Positions 1-9,018 of a stretch of DNA of 64,000 nucleotides are shown one piece after another (the first letter of the stretch is position 1; every line of letters begins with the position of its first letter). Made by a program: the position numbers and the translations under genes. This DNA comes from Nostoc sp. CHAB 5824 (GTDB lineage: Bacteria > Cyanobacteriota > Cyanobacteriia > Cyanobacteriales > Nostocaceae). The notes beneath the pieces are model-generated. The model searched no databases, was not told the origin of the DNA, and saw only the letters and a program-made list of their open reading frames with translations. The stretch spans positions 124,001-188,000 of the forward strand of contig NZ_JAIVFT010000012.1 of assembly GCF_020829665.1 (NCBI RefSeq), written 5' to 3'.

Positions 1-2
1 CT

Positions 3-344
3 AAAGAATACATCCAACTGGTTGCGAAGGAAAATGGCTGGGTTGCTGTACCACCAGGGACTCGAACTTCCACATATCAGAATCCCAACTATCGAAAAGC
101 TGCACCCTTTGCTGAAATTGTCTTGGAAGCAATCCAATCTGCTGATATTACCCGTCCATCCGCACAACCAACTCCTTATAAGGGAGTTCAATACGTTGAT
201 ATTCCAGAATTTCAAGCGATCGGTTCTTCCGTTGGGCAAACCTTGGCAGCAGCGTTAACCAATCGCACTTCGGTAGACCAAGCGTTGCAGCAATCACAGA
301 GATCCACTGAACGCTTCATGAAACACACAGGTTATATCGAGTGA
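3..344 (+). CDS. Polyol/sugar ABC transporter substrate-binding protein, C-terminal part (5' end outside window)
   Basis: The reading frame is open from the window edge and encodes the last 113 residues of an extracellular solute-binding protein, including KEYIQLVAKENGWVAVPPGT near the edge and RSTERFMKHTGYIE at the end. It would capture a sugar or polyol in the periplasm and deliver it to the permeases that follow. It is assigned from position: it ends 7 bp before the first of two MalF/MalG-type permease genes, as in mannitol/sorbitol (mtlE/smoE) operons. The end of such proteins is poorly conserved, so the substrate cannot be read from this fragment. A second open frame over the same bases is a shadow. 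Confidence 0.75.
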   Translation, partial: KEYIQLVAKENGWVAVPPGTRTSTYQNPNYRKAAPFAEIVLEAIQSADITRPSAQPTPYKGVQYVDIPEFQAIGSSVGQTLAAALTNRTSVDQALQQSQRSTERFMKHTGYIE

Positions 345-351
345 GTTTTCT

Positions 352-1275
352 ATGTCTTCTTCATTAGCGGTAAAACCTCAATTTGAAACGCCACCACCCA
401 CCAAGCAACGGACTACGCGGCAAGTGTCAACCTTACCTCTGGTTGCACCTTCGGTCGTTCTCCTACTGCTGTGGATGATTGTGCCTCTGGTGATGACTTT
501 ATGGTTTTCCTTTCAGCGGTATAACTTGCTGAATCCAGATGCACGCAAATTCATTGGGATTGAAAATTTTACATTCATCCTAACTGACTCAGCTTTATGG
601 ACATCGATCGCCATCACAATTATTCTGGTTGTTTCTGTTCTAGTAATCACAATTGGTCTAGGCACATTACTAGCAGTGCTATTTGACCAAGACTTTTATG
701 GTCGTGGAGTAGCGCGGGTACTGGCAATCTCGCCATTTTTCGTTATGCCCACAGTTAGCGCCCTAATCTGGAAAAATATGCTGATGCATCCGGTGAATGG
801 GCTATTTGCTCAAATCACCAGAGGTTTGGGTTTGGGTGCGATCGATTGGTTTGCCAGCGTTCCCTTGCTTGCGATCATTATCATTGTTTCATGGCAATGG
901 CTGCCCTTTGCCTTACTGATTTTATTGACCGCCATTCAGTCACTCGATCGCGACCAGTTAGAAGCTGCGCGGATGGATGGAGCAAATGCGATCGCTCTAT
1001 TTCGTTTCGTCATGCTACCGCATCTGAGCCGCGCCATCTCTGTGGTTGCCATGATCGAGACGATTTTCTTTCTCACTATCTTTGCTGAAATCTTTGTGAC
1101 CACAGGTGGCGGGCCGGGACTTGCAACCACTAACCTTGCCTATTACATCTTCCTCAAAGCCTTGCTCGAATTTGATGTCGGCGGTGCTTCAGCTGGTGGA
1201 TTAATTGCCGTCATCCTTGCCAACATCGTGGCAATCTTTTTGATGCGTAGTGTTGCTCGTAATTTGGATACCTAA
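352..1275 (+). CDS. Sugar/polyol ABC transporter permease, MalF/MtlF type
   Basis: This is a 307-residue inner-membrane permease of the binding-protein-dependent sugar transporter family. A cytoplasmic N-terminus is followed by about six hydrophobic segments. The cytoplasmic EAA loop is clear around residues 202-221 (EAARMDGANAIALFRFVMLP), which is where the ATPase docks. It starts 7 bp after the binding-protein gene and ends 1 bp before the second permease gene, so the genes form one operon. By gene order it corresponds to MtlF/SmoF. The substrate is inferred from the dehydrogenase and kinase downstream, not from this protein. Confidence 0.9.
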   Translation: MSSSLAVKPQFETPPPTKQRTTRQVSTLPLVAPSVVLLLLWMIVPLVMTLWFSFQRYNLLNPDARKFIGIENFTFILTDSALWTSIAITIILVVSVLVITIGLGTLLAVLFDQDFYGRGVARVLAISPFFVMPTVSALIWKNMLMHPVNGLFAQITRGLGLGAIDWFASVPLLAIIIIVSWQWLPFALLILLTAIQSLDRDQLEAARMDGANAIALFRFVMLPHLSRAISVVAMIETIFFLTIFAEIFVTTGGGPGLATTNLAYYIFLKALLEFDVGGASAGGLIAVILANIVAIFLMRSVARNLDT

Positions 1276-1276
1276 C

Positions 1277-2098
1277 ATGGCACGTAAAACCTCAAAGATT
1301 TGGCTATGGACATTGCTCGGCTGGCTTGCCGCTTGCATCTTGTTTTTCCCGATTTTCTGGATGTTTCTCGCCAGTTTCAAAACGGAAGTAGCGGCAGTTT
1401 CAACTCCCCCTCAGTTGTTTTTTCGCCCAACGTTGGAGAACTATATTGCGATCCAAGACCGGGCAAATTATTTCAATTATGCATTTAACAGCGTAGCAAT
1501 TTCCCTTGGAGCGACTATACTCGCGCTACTGCTTGCCGTACCTGCCGCTTACGCAATGGCGTTCTTCCCAACAAAACGTACCAAGGGCACTTTACTTTGG
1601 ATGCTGTCCACCAAAATGCTGCCACCTGTTGGCGTGCTAGTGCCGATCTACATTTTGTGTCGCAACGCCGGGTTGCTGGATACTCGCATCGGTTTGATTA
1701 TTATTTATACCTTGATTAATTTGCCAATCGTCGTCTGGATGATTTACAGCTTCTTCAAGGAAGTTCCTAGAGAAATTCTCGAAGCCGATCGCATGGATGG
1801 AGCAACCACTCAGCAAGAACTTGTGCATGTGTTGTTGCCATTGGCAGTGCCCGGAATTGCATCCACTGCATTGCTTTCGATTATTTTGTCATGGAACGAA
1901 GCATTTTGGAGCTTGAACTTAACAACAGCAGATGCAGCGCCGCTCACAGCCTTTATTGCTTCATTTTCCAGCCCTCAAGGATTATTCTGGGCAAAACTTT
2001 CGGCAGCATCAACACTAGCGATCGCACCAATCCTCATTTTCGGTTGGCTGAGTCAACGGCAATTAGTTCGGGGTCTGACTTTTGGTGCAGTGAAGTAG
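1277..2098 (+). CDS. Sugar/polyol ABC transporter permease, MalG/MtlG type
   Basis: This 273-residue protein is the second permease of the transporter. It has six predicted hydrophobic segments and an EAA loop (EADRMDGATTQQELVHVLLP). The ATG at 1277, one base after the stop of the previous gene, is chosen as start because it gives the usual MalG-type beginning, MARKTSKIWLWTLLG. An upstream in-frame TTG at 1250 would overlap the previous gene and is less likely. It should pair with the MalF-type protein to form the membrane channel. Confidence 0.9.
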   Translation: MARKTSKIWLWTLLGWLAACILFFPIFWMFLASFKTEVAAVSTPPQLFFRPTLENYIAIQDRANYFNYAFNSVAISLGATILALLLAVPAAYAMAFFPTKRTKGTLLWMLSTKMLPPVGVLVPIYILCRNAGLLDTRIGLIIIYTLINLPIVVWMIYSFFKEVPREILEADRMDGATTQQELVHVLLPLAVPGIASTALLSIILSWNEAFWSLNLTTADAAPLTAFIASFSSPQGLFWAKLSAASTLAIAPILIFGWLSQRQLVRGLTFGAVK

Positions 2099-2171
2099 AA
2101 GGAATTGGAACATACTCTTACGTTCTTCTCTGCGCGAGAAAAAAACTGAAACCTATTAATGGAAACATTTT

Positions 2172-3329
2172 ATGTCAACAGTTGCTTTAAGAAATATCCA
2201 TAAAACTTACGCTGACACAGAGATCATCAAAGGCATTGATCTTGACGTGGGCGATCGCGAATTTGTTGTCTTCGTCGGCCCCTCCGGCTGTGGAAAATCA
2301 ACTTTACTCCGCATGATTGCTGGACTAGAAGAAATTTCCTCCGGCGATCTACTTATTGATGGACAAAAAGTCAATGATGTGCCACCCGATAAACGCGGTT
2401 TAGCAATGGTGTTTCAAACCTATGCCTTATATCCCCACATGACAGTGGCGGAGAATATGGCCTTTAGCCTCCGGCTTGCGGGTATGCAGAAAGCCCAGCG
2501 TTATGAAAGGGCGCGTGAAGTCGCTCGTATCCTGCAACTAGAGCCACTTTTGAACCGGAAGCCCAAAGAATTATCGGGAGGACAACGCCAACGGGTGGCG
2601 ATTGGTCGTGCTTTAGTGCGTAATCCCAAAGTATTTTTGTTTGATGAGCCATTATCTAACCTGGATGCTTCTTTGCGGGTGCAGATGCGGATCGAGCTTG
2701 CCAGCTTACACGACAGCTTGCAAGCCACGATGATTTATGTAACGCATGACCAAGTTGAGGCAATGACCCTTGCCGACAAAATTGTGGTGTTGCAGGGTGG
2801 CATCATCGAACAAATGGGTTCTCCCCTGGAACTTTACCATCATCCCCGCAATTTATTCGTCGCCGGATTTATTGGTTCACCGAAAATGAACTTTATCTCG
2901 GTTACGGTGTCAGCCGTCAATGACTCTGGTGCAACGGTGAGACTCCCTGGTGATGCAACCGTAATGATTCCGGTGAAGCCCAAAACCCTATCAGTTGGGG
3001 ATAGAGCAACATTAGGGATTCGTCCTGAACATCTGGATCTTGATCGCAATAACCCAAGCGTGAATGGCGAAGTATTAGTCGTAGAACGATTGGGCGGAGA
3101 AACCTATCTCTACATCAAAATTGCTGGTGGCGAAACCATAGTTGTGCAAACAGACGGAGATAATCCAGCCATTATGCACGATTACGTTCCGATTTACATT
3201 AACGGTGAGCTTTGCCATTTGTTCGATCAAAACGGTGAAGCCATTCCTAAAGTTCATCGTCACCACCTAACCCAAAATGAATCCCATGAACAGCAATATC
3301 AGCACAGGCTCAACAATCAAGCTGAATGA
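2172..3329 (+). CDS. ABC transporter ATP-binding protein, MalK/UgpC/MtlK type
   Basis: This 385-residue ATPase should energise the polyol transporter. Walker A is GPSGCGKST (about residues 37-45), the signature is LSGGQRQRVAIGRALVR (about 134-150), Walker B is VFLFDEPLSNLDA and the switch histidine lies in YVTHDQVEA. The C-terminal 140 residues form the MalK-type regulatory domain (LGIRPEHLDL). Length fits the CUT1 family. Its last roughly 50 bases overlap the start of the dehydrogenase gene, which suggests translational coupling. The final 25 residues (HHLTQNESHEQQ onward) look like a frame extension beyond the conserved domain. Confidence 0.92.
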   Translation: MSTVALRNIHKTYADTEIIKGIDLDVGDREFVVFVGPSGCGKSTLLRMIAGLEEISSGDLLIDGQKVNDVPPDKRGLAMVFQTYALYPHMTVAENMAFSLRLAGMQKAQRYERAREVARILQLEPLLNRKPKELSGGQRQRVAIGRALVRNPKVFLFDEPLSNLDASLRVQMRIELASLHDSLQATMIYVTHDQVEAMTLADKIVVLQGGIIEQMGSPLELYHHPRNLFVAGFIGSPKMNFISVTVSAVNDSGATVRLPGDATVMIPVKPKTLSVGDRATLGIRPEHLDLDRNNPSVNGEVLVVERLGGETYLYIKIAGGETIVVQTDGDNPAIMHDYVPIYINGELCHLFDQNGEAIPKVHRHHLTQNESHEQQYQHRLNNQAE

Positions 3330-4797
3330 AGCATCTCTGTTTCATTTAGCAAATAACATTCACGTACCCAATTACGATCGCCACCAAATCACTAACGGCA
3401 TTGTCCATATCGGTGTAGGCGGGTTCCATCGCGCACATCAGGCGTTATACCTGGATAACTACTTTCATGAGCATCCCGGCAGTGATTGGGGAATCTGCGG
3501 GGTTGGGCTACTAGAATTCGACAAACGAATGCGGGATGCACTGAATTCTCAAGATTGTTTGTATACCTTAGTTGAAAAGTCACCATCAGGCGATCGCGCA
3601 GCCTCTCCCCAGGAGAATCGCGCTCGTGTGATTGGGGCAATTACAAAATATCTCTTTGCCCCAGATAACCTACAAGCAGTAATCGACACCTTAGCAGATC
3701 CCAAATGTCGCATCGTCACCCTCACCATTACCGAAGGTGGCTACTACTATATTGAAGGCAGTGGTGAATTGGATGCCAATCACCCGACGATTCAGTACGA
3801 TTTGCAGCATCCTAATGAACCAATTGGAGTATATGGTTTTTTGACAGCAGCCCTCGAGCGCCGCCGTCAACAAGGAATAGCACCATTTACCGTGTTGTCC
3901 TGCGACAATTTGCAAGGTAACGGCAATATTGCCCGAAAAATGTTGACTGCATTTGCCCAAATGCAGAACCCGGAATTGGGGCGTTGGGTTGCCGAAAATG
4001 TAGCGTTTCCTAACTGCATGGTTGATCGCATTACCCCCGCCACAACCCCAGCAGATATCAAAATGGTGGCGGAACAGTTTAATATCGATGATGCCTTTCC
4101 AGTTGTTGCCGAACCTTTTCTTCAGTGGGTAGTCGAAGACAATTTCAGCGCAGGTAGACCAGATTGGGAATCCGTTGGCGTTCAGATGACCAGTGATGTG
4201 CATCCCTACGAGATGATGAAAATCCGCCTGCTCAACGCGAGTCACTTGTTAATTGGCTATCTCGGCTCTTTGGCAGGCTATACCTATGTTCATGAGGTTA
4301 TGGCAGATCCATTGATTAGGAAAGCCGTTGATAATTTAATGGCAGAAGTTACGCCGACACTCCAACCTGTACCTGGGATTGATTTAGATAATTACAAAGA
4401 AACCTTAATTGAACGCTTTGCTAATCCCAAGATTCGGGATCAACTCCCGCGTCTTTGCCTCAATAGCTCCGCTAAAATGCCAAAATTTGTTTTAGGCTCA
4501 GTCCGTGACGCGCTGCGCCAAGGAGGGGCAATTGACTACATGAGCTTAACAGTTGCAGCTTGGTTCCGTTACCTCAATGGGCTGGATGATCAAGGTAATC
4601 CCATTGCCATTGATGATCCAATAGGAGGTACTCTAACTCAATTAGCCCGTTCCAGTGGCTTTGATGCCAAACCATTGCTCAACCTGACTGAGATTTTTGG
4701 GGATTTATCGCAGTCGTCGCATTTTGTTGAGTCAGTTACGAAGCATTTAAGCAAATTATATGAGTTTGGAGCTAAAGAAACATTAGTCAAAACTTAA
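3277..4797 (+). CDS. Mannitol dehydrogenase family protein (polyol to ketose, NAD-dependent)
   Basis: The 506-residue protein belongs to the long-chain mannitol 2-dehydrogenase family, which oxidises D-mannitol to fructose, D-arabitol to xylulose or D-sorbitol to fructose with NAD. The nucleotide-binding motif GVGGFHRAHQALYLDNYF is near residue 47 and the catalytic K-x4-N-x2-H motif appears as KIRLLNASH in the C-terminal domain. The start may be the ATG at 3277 or the ATG at 3289; both lie inside the ATPase gene. Together with the transporter and xylulokinase it makes a complete uptake and entry route for a polyol. The exact substrate is inferred; arabitol is favoured by the xylulokinase. Confidence 0.9.
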   Translation: MNPMNSNISTGSTIKLNEASLFHLANNIHVPNYDRHQITNGIVHIGVGGFHRAHQALYLDNYFHEHPGSDWGICGVGLLEFDKRMRDALNSQDCLYTLVEKSPSGDRAASPQENRARVIGAITKYLFAPDNLQAVIDTLADPKCRIVTLTITEGGYYYIEGSGELDANHPTIQYDLQHPNEPIGVYGFLTAALERRRQQGIAPFTVLSCDNLQGNGNIARKMLTAFAQMQNPELGRWVAENVAFPNCMVDRITPATTPADIKMVAEQFNIDDAFPVVAEPFLQWVVEDNFSAGRPDWESVGVQMTSDVHPYEMMKIRLLNASHLLIGYLGSLAGYTYVHEVMADPLIRKAVDNLMAEVTPTLQPVPGIDLDNYKETLIERFANPKIRDQLPRLCLNSSAKMPKFVLGSVRDALRQGGAIDYMSLTVAAWFRYLNGLDDQGNPIAIDDPIGGTLTQLARSSGFDAKPLLNLTEIFGDLSQSSHFVESVTKHLSKLYEFGAKETLVKT

Positions 4798-4832
4798 CCA
4801 GAGAGTGGAAGCTGCGACCCTTGAAGGCGGAA

Positions 4833-6341
4833 ATGAAACTTCCGCCTTCTGCTCTTAAGAATTTGGAGGGGCAATTGACTGACATCGTAGTTGGCTTAGA
4901 TTTAGGTACAGGAGGAGTACGGGCGATCGCAGTTAATCTACAAGGGCAAATTATCGCTCAGACAACCAGAAACTATCCTCTATTAACTCCACAACCCGGT
5001 TGGACGGAGCAGAACTCATCAGATTGGATCGAAGCAAGTTTGGATGCTCTGTTTGATATTACTCAACAGCTAAACGGATACAGAGCAATCGCCCTTGGTT
5101 TGTCTGGACAAATGCATGGCATGGTTCCTCTCGATGTGACGGGGAAAGCAATTAGACCAGCAATTTTGTGGAATGACCAGCGCACGGGTAAAGCTGTTGT
5201 TGAGATTGAAGCTGCTATTCCCCGTCACGAGTTGATTCAGCGCACTGGAAATCCGGCAATTACGGGGTTTCAACTACCGAAGCTTCTATGGTTACGGACT
5301 GAAGAACCACAAGCTTATACTCGGCTGTGGCAGATTCTTTTACCAAAAGATTATCTGGGATATGTGCTAACTGGTGAACTAGTGACAGAACCATCTGATG
5401 CGTCTGGTGTCGGGTGTCTCAACCTAGTGAATCGGCAATGGGATACAGATATTCTCCATGCTCTTGATATTAACCCAGCGTTGTTTCCCCCGGTAATCGA
5501 ATCTACCGCGATCGCCGGACGGCTAAAATCAGAAATAGCCGCCCGCGTGGGATTATCTGCGGGATTACCTGTAGTCGCAGGCGGAGGTGACAATGCCGCA
5601 GCAGCGATCGGTTTGGGCATCTCATCAAGCAACCTAAACCGGGGTAGTTTGAGTATCGGCACATCGGGAGTTATCTTTGCACCTTGCGATCGCCCAATTC
5701 CTGATCCCGAAGGTCGAGTGCATTTGTTCTGTCATGTAGATGGCGGTTATCATCTGCTGGGAGTGACGCTAGCGGCAGGTGGATCTGTGCGTTGGTATCG
5801 AGATACATTTGCACCGCATATATCCTACACCGAGTTGATGGATATGGCAGAGCGATCGCAGCCTGGTGCCCGTGGTGTTCTATTTCTGCCACACTTATCA
5901 GGAGAACGCAGTCCCCATCTCGATCCAGATACTCGTGGTGCTTTAGTAAATCTGTCATTAGCTCATACGCAAGCAGATATAATTCGTTCTGTTCTGGAGG
6001 GTGTTGCATTTAGCTTGCGAGAAGCATTGGAGGTAATTAGTGCGATCGCTCCTGTTGAGCAACTCTTAGCAACGGGTGGAGGCGCACGCTCTAATATCTG
6101 GTTACGAATTTTGGCAGATGTTTTGCAAACAAAACTTATTGCTCCCAAAGCTGAAGAAGGAGCTGCTTACGGAGCAGCTATTTTGGCAATGGTGGGGGTT
6201 GGTGCCTACCCTAATTTAGAAACTGCATTCAAGATCCTACAGCAGGATAGTAATGTGGTACAGCCGCGGACAAATCTTTTGTATGAATCAGGGTTTAAGC
6301 GATACAAGCTACTTTACGAAGCATTGAAAGCTGTTCGTTGA
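4833..6341 (+). CDS. xylB: Xylulokinase (FGGY family carbohydrate kinase)
   Basis: This FGGY kinase should phosphorylate D-xylulose to xylulose 5-phosphate, feeding the pentose phosphate and Calvin cycles. The N-terminal phosphate loop VVGLDLGTGGVRAI, the GQMHGMVPLD and AILWNDQRT motifs and the C-terminal ATP-site motif LLATGGGARSNIWLRILADV are typical of XylB. Three starts are possible: TTG 4821, ATG 4833, and TTG 4875. The last has a strong GGAGGGG ribosome site just upstream and would place the phosphate loop at the usual distance from the N-terminus; ATG 4833 is listed. The gene follows the dehydrogenase by 35 bp and appears to close the operon. Confidence 0.88.
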   Translation: MKLPPSALKNLEGQLTDIVVGLDLGTGGVRAIAVNLQGQIIAQTTRNYPLLTPQPGWTEQNSSDWIEASLDALFDITQQLNGYRAIALGLSGQMHGMVPLDVTGKAIRPAILWNDQRTGKAVVEIEAAIPRHELIQRTGNPAITGFQLPKLLWLRTEEPQAYTRLWQILLPKDYLGYVLTGELVTEPSDASGVGCLNLVNRQWDTDILHALDINPALFPPVIESTAIAGRLKSEIAARVGLSAGLPVVAGGGDNAAAAIGLGISSSNLNRGSLSIGTSGVIFAPCDRPIPDPEGRVHLFCHVDGGYHLLGVTLAAGGSVRWYRDTFAPHISYTELMDMAERSQPGARGVLFLPHLSGERSPHLDPDTRGALVNLSLAHTQADIIRSVLEGVAFSLREALEVISAIAPVEQLLATGGGARSNIWLRILADVLQTKLIAPKAEEGAAYGAAILAMVGVGAYPNLETAFKILQQDSNVVQPRTNLLYESGFKRYKLLYEALKAVR

Positions 6342-6377
6342 CAAAACACCATCGTTAAAAAGGAAATAATCAATATT

Positions 6378-7091
6378 ATGTCACTCAATCGTAGCGACCT
6401 CGAAGCCGGAAACGAACAGACGAGACTATTAGAAGCATCACACTCTGGAATCAAGTTAACTACCCTAAGCGAAGATGAGTTAGAGCGATCGCTCCATGAA
6501 ACATTACAACAGCAACCACAAAATTCTGATATCTGGATATTTGCCTATGGTTCGCTGATTTGGAATCCCTTAATCACATACGTCGAACGCCGTGCTGGGA
6601 TCATTTATGGTTGGCATCGGCGTTTCTGTACATGGATGATCCTCGCTCGTGGTACTCCAGAGAATCCCGGATTACTCTTAGGACTAGATCGGGGCGGTAG
6701 TTGTCGTGGTATTATCTATCGAATTGCTGCTGCCGATGTAGCATCCGAATTAGTGCTGATTTGGCGACGCGAGATGTTGGGTGGTGTCTACATTGCTCGT
6801 TGGGTAAAAGTGTTTGACGGTACGCAGGAATTCCAAGCGATCGCCTTCGTTGCCAATCGTCAACATCCCAGGTACGCTCATCAAATACAATTAACAACTA
6901 CTGTTAATAGTATTGCCACCGCATCTGGAAAATTGGGTTCCTGCGCTGATTATCTTATGAGTACTGTCGATGGATTAATGGCAGAAGGTATTAGAGATAG
7001 AAAATTGCTCTTGTTACGCAAACAAGTGCTGGCAAAACAAAAAGCGCTTTTAGTTAGTAGCGGGTCTACTCAAATTACTACTTCAGAATAA
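6378..7091 (+). CDS. ChaC-type gamma-glutamylcyclotransferase
   Basis: The 237-residue protein carries the gamma-glutamylcyclotransferase fold signature FAYGSLIWNP (near residue 54) followed by YGWHRRFC and GLLLGLDRGGSCRGIIYRI, as in ChaC. ChaC enzymes split glutathione into 5-oxoproline and Cys-Gly. The catalytic Glu usually sits in a W-x-R-E-M segment, and WRREMLGG is present. The start has the purine-rich AAAAAGGAAATAA upstream. It lies 36 bp after xylB and could be co-transcribed, but a link between glutathione turnover and polyol use is not obvious. The N-terminal 45 residues are variable. Confidence 0.88.
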   Translation: MSLNRSDLEAGNEQTRLLEASHSGIKLTTLSEDELERSLHETLQQQPQNSDIWIFAYGSLIWNPLITYVERRAGIIYGWHRRFCTWMILARGTPENPGLLLGLDRGGSCRGIIYRIAAADVASELVLIWRREMLGGVYIARWVKVFDGTQEFQAIAFVANRQHPRYAHQIQLTTTVNSIATASGKLGSCADYLMSTVDGLMAEGIRDRKLLLLRKQVLAKQKALLVSSGSTQITTSE

Positions 7092-7322
7092 CTATTGTGA
7101 ACCTTTAGTTAAATCATTAAACCGATACTAAAAAAATCTAAATTTAAAGTTATGGAAAAGAATTATACCAAAATAAAAAGCACTTGAGTATTTTTGATAA
7201 AAACAACTTTGAGTTGCGTTTGTTTCTCAAAGAAATTGTTTGATTTAGATCAACCTGACATCGTGAATCTCAACTTTAATTACTCCGAATCAATCCTATT
7301 AGCATAAACTTTCTAATTTGGC

Positions 7323-7952
7323 TTATGACTTACAGCCACATTGAGAACTGAGAGTGGCATTGATACCGCGCACAAAAATATCTACACAGGTTTCTATGTA
7401 GTCCTCACAGCTATAGTTGCCTTGATTGAAGTTTGCACTGCGACATAGCATTCCAGCTAACAGCATTCCTGTAAACATATCGACTGCTGCAAATGGATCA
7501 ATATCTGCTCTGACGGTGCCTCGTTTCTGACTCGATTCCAGGTATGCTCTCAGTTTTTCCCTTAAGGGCTTGGCAGCTTCTTGAATCACTTGTTTAGCTG
7601 CTTCTGGATGACGTTTAGCTTCTCCAATGAAGGTACGAATTAAGTCTTCTTGTGCCTCTAGCATAGTATTGTAAAGATGGGCATAATGTCTTAAATCAAT
7701 TTTTAGATCCTGCGTCCACGCTTCGGGGTGTGCAAGGGCTTCTGTCTGGAGTACAAAAGCATTTTCGATTACTGCTCCCAAAAGTTGTTCTTTGCTAGCA
7801 AAGTGACGAAATAAAGTCACCTCATTCACACCAGCAACACGAGCTATTTCACGGGTAGTTGCTCCTTGAACACCTAAACTGGCAAACACTTGCGAGGCGG
7901 CTTCTATCAAACGTGTACGGGTGAGAGTTGATGAACGGATGGTTTTATTCAT
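7323..7952 (-). CDS. TetR/AcrR family transcriptional regulator
   Basis: This 209-residue regulator has an N-terminal helix-turn-helix of the TetR type (LIEAASQVFASLGVQGATTREIARVAGVNEVTLFRHF, of which the recognition helix is GVNEVTLFRHFASK) and a helical ligand-binding domain of about 140 residues. It should repress one or more nearby promoters until a small ligand binds. No obvious drug-efflux gene is next to it; the neighbours are the acetyltransferase gene upstream and the ChaC gene convergent on the other side. The C-terminus is cysteine-containing (SSQCGCKS). Its targets are unknown. Confidence 0.9.
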   Translation of the reverse strand: MNKTIRSSTLTRTRLIEAASQVFASLGVQGATTREIARVAGVNEVTLFRHFASKEQLLGAVIENAFVLQTEALAHPEAWTQDLKIDLRHYAHLYNTMLEAQEDLIRTFIGEAKRHPEAAKQVIQEAAKPLREKLRAYLESSQKRGTVRADIDPFAAVDMFTGMLLAGMLCRSANFNQGNYSCEDYIETCVDIFVRGINATLSSQCGCKS

Positions 7953-8073
7953 TTATGCTGGCAAGTACTTACTTACATCATAGGTTATGTAGAAAAAGTT
8001 GTCGCAATTTTAGGAAAAATAATCTTGATACCAGCATTTTTAAAGTTATGGAAAATCTTGTATCGGCTCAAAT

Positions 8074-8571
8074 TTATTTTGGTGTAGAAGCTAATGTTTT
8101 ACTCATTTTAGTAACTGGAACAATTACACCACTTCTTAAATAATGAGGTGCTCTTTGGATGGTAGTAAATCCCAGTTGCAAATAAAATCCTTCAGCATAA
8201 AGACTAGCAGTTGTAATTACCTTATCTATACCTTGTTGGCTTGCTTCATCGCAAAAATGTTGAACTAAAGCACGCCCAATCCCTTTACCTTGATATTTAG
8301 GATGGACATACAGCCCGATGAGTTCATCAACAATAAAACTAGCAAAACCGATAACAAAATCTCCCTGCATCGCAACCCAGAAAGTTTCCACTTTCATACT
8401 CTTCAAGATATTTGAACCATCAGGTTTGTTGCGGTAATTACGCCAAGCTAAAAGTTCATTTCGGGTGTAAAAAGTTGCAGGCAGAGCTTTGATAGCAGCA
8501 ATATGAATTGCACTCAACACCCACGCATCTGTTTCCTGGGCAGGTCTAAGACATATTTCGTTAGCGCTCAT
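8074..8571 (-). CDS. GNAT family N-acetyltransferase
   Basis: The protein has the GNAT acetyl-CoA loop YQGKGIGRALVQHF (R/Q-x2-G-x-G/A) preceded by the beta strand ELIGLYVHPK, and ends with the usual ASLYAEGFYLQLGF segment. The ATG at 8571 (MSANEICLRPA) is chosen since the domain begins immediately after it; an upstream in-frame TTG at 8631 would add 20 residues with no family support. It is about 120 bp upstream of the tetR gene on the same strand. The acceptor substrate cannot be read from sequence. Confidence 0.85.
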   Translation of the reverse strand: MSANEICLRPAQETDAWVLSAIHIAAIKALPATFYTRNELLAWRNYRNKPDGSNILKSMKVETFWVAMQGDFVIGFASFIVDELIGLYVHPKYQGKGIGRALVQHFCDEASQQGIDKVITTASLYAEGFYLQLGFTTIQRAPHYLRSGVIVPVTKMSKTLASTPK

Positions 8572-8674
8572 AGGTTTAGGGCTAGCATTCAGATTACATG
8601 CCTGTTTGACTTTTTGATAGAAAGATATCAACTTTGGTTATAAAAAAATTTAGTTACGTAGACATCGCAACAGA

Positions 8675-8848
8675 TCAACTAGCCATATTTTCAACTGCTT
8701 TACTAATATTAGCAGTTTGCAATTGACTCACAACTCGTTGGACAATCTGCCGTCTGATTTCCTGAATATTGTGACTTGCTGAGGTAACACGAGCAAGTAC
8801 AACCGCAGGGGCAGTTTGTTTATGATCCTTGTTCACGAAAATCCTCAT
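8675..8848 (-). CDS. Possible small protein, 57 residues, unknown function
   Basis: A short open frame begins MRIFVNKDHKQTAPAVVLAR and ends KAVENMAS. A GGGGGAG ribosome-binding sequence sits about 7 bases before the ATG, which is better than chance. The protein is soluble, probably helical, rich in Val, Gln and Ala and with no motif I recognise. It stands alone between the acetyltransferase gene and a dispersed repeat. It may be a real small gene or a chance frame; the good ribosome site is the only positive evidence. Confidence 0.35.
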   Translation of the reverse strand: MRIFVNKDHKQTAPAVVLARVTSASHNIQEIRRQIVQRVVSQLQTANISKAVENMAS

Positions 8849-8872
8849 CTAATCGCTCCCCCAAGACCAATA

Positions 8873-9018
8873 GTAAGCTGATGCGCGTCTAAAGTATAAA
8901 CACTCTCGATGGTCGTTAACTGTTGGCTGTTGACGGGTTTTCAGTCATCAGTCATCAGTCATCAGTCATCAGCCATCAGTCATCAGGTAAATGTACAAAT
9001 TAAATGCGTAACAGCTTA
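8873..9018 (+). repeat. Dispersed repeat element, copy A (with internal heptamer array)
   Basis: About 146 bp beginning GTAAGCTGATGCGCGTCTAA and ending AATGCGTAACAGCTTA. The ends are imperfect inverted repeats of each other (TAAGCTG-n-CGC-n-TTAA). Inside lies a run of about six copies of the heptamer AGTCATC (8941-8986). The same element occurs inverted at 17861-17979 with near identity but fewer heptamers, and a more distant copy lies at 12722-12841. Confidence 0.85.

Noticed and set aside
48..72. Sequence like the 3' half of a tRNA (ACCAGGGACTCGAAC)
   Set aside because: It lies in the reading frame of the binding protein (VPPGTRTSTY), and no acceptor or anticodon stems can be built around it.
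3691..4245. 184-residue minus-strand frame
   Set aside because: It is antisense to the well-supported mannitol-family dehydrogenase and has no recognisable motif or ribosome site.
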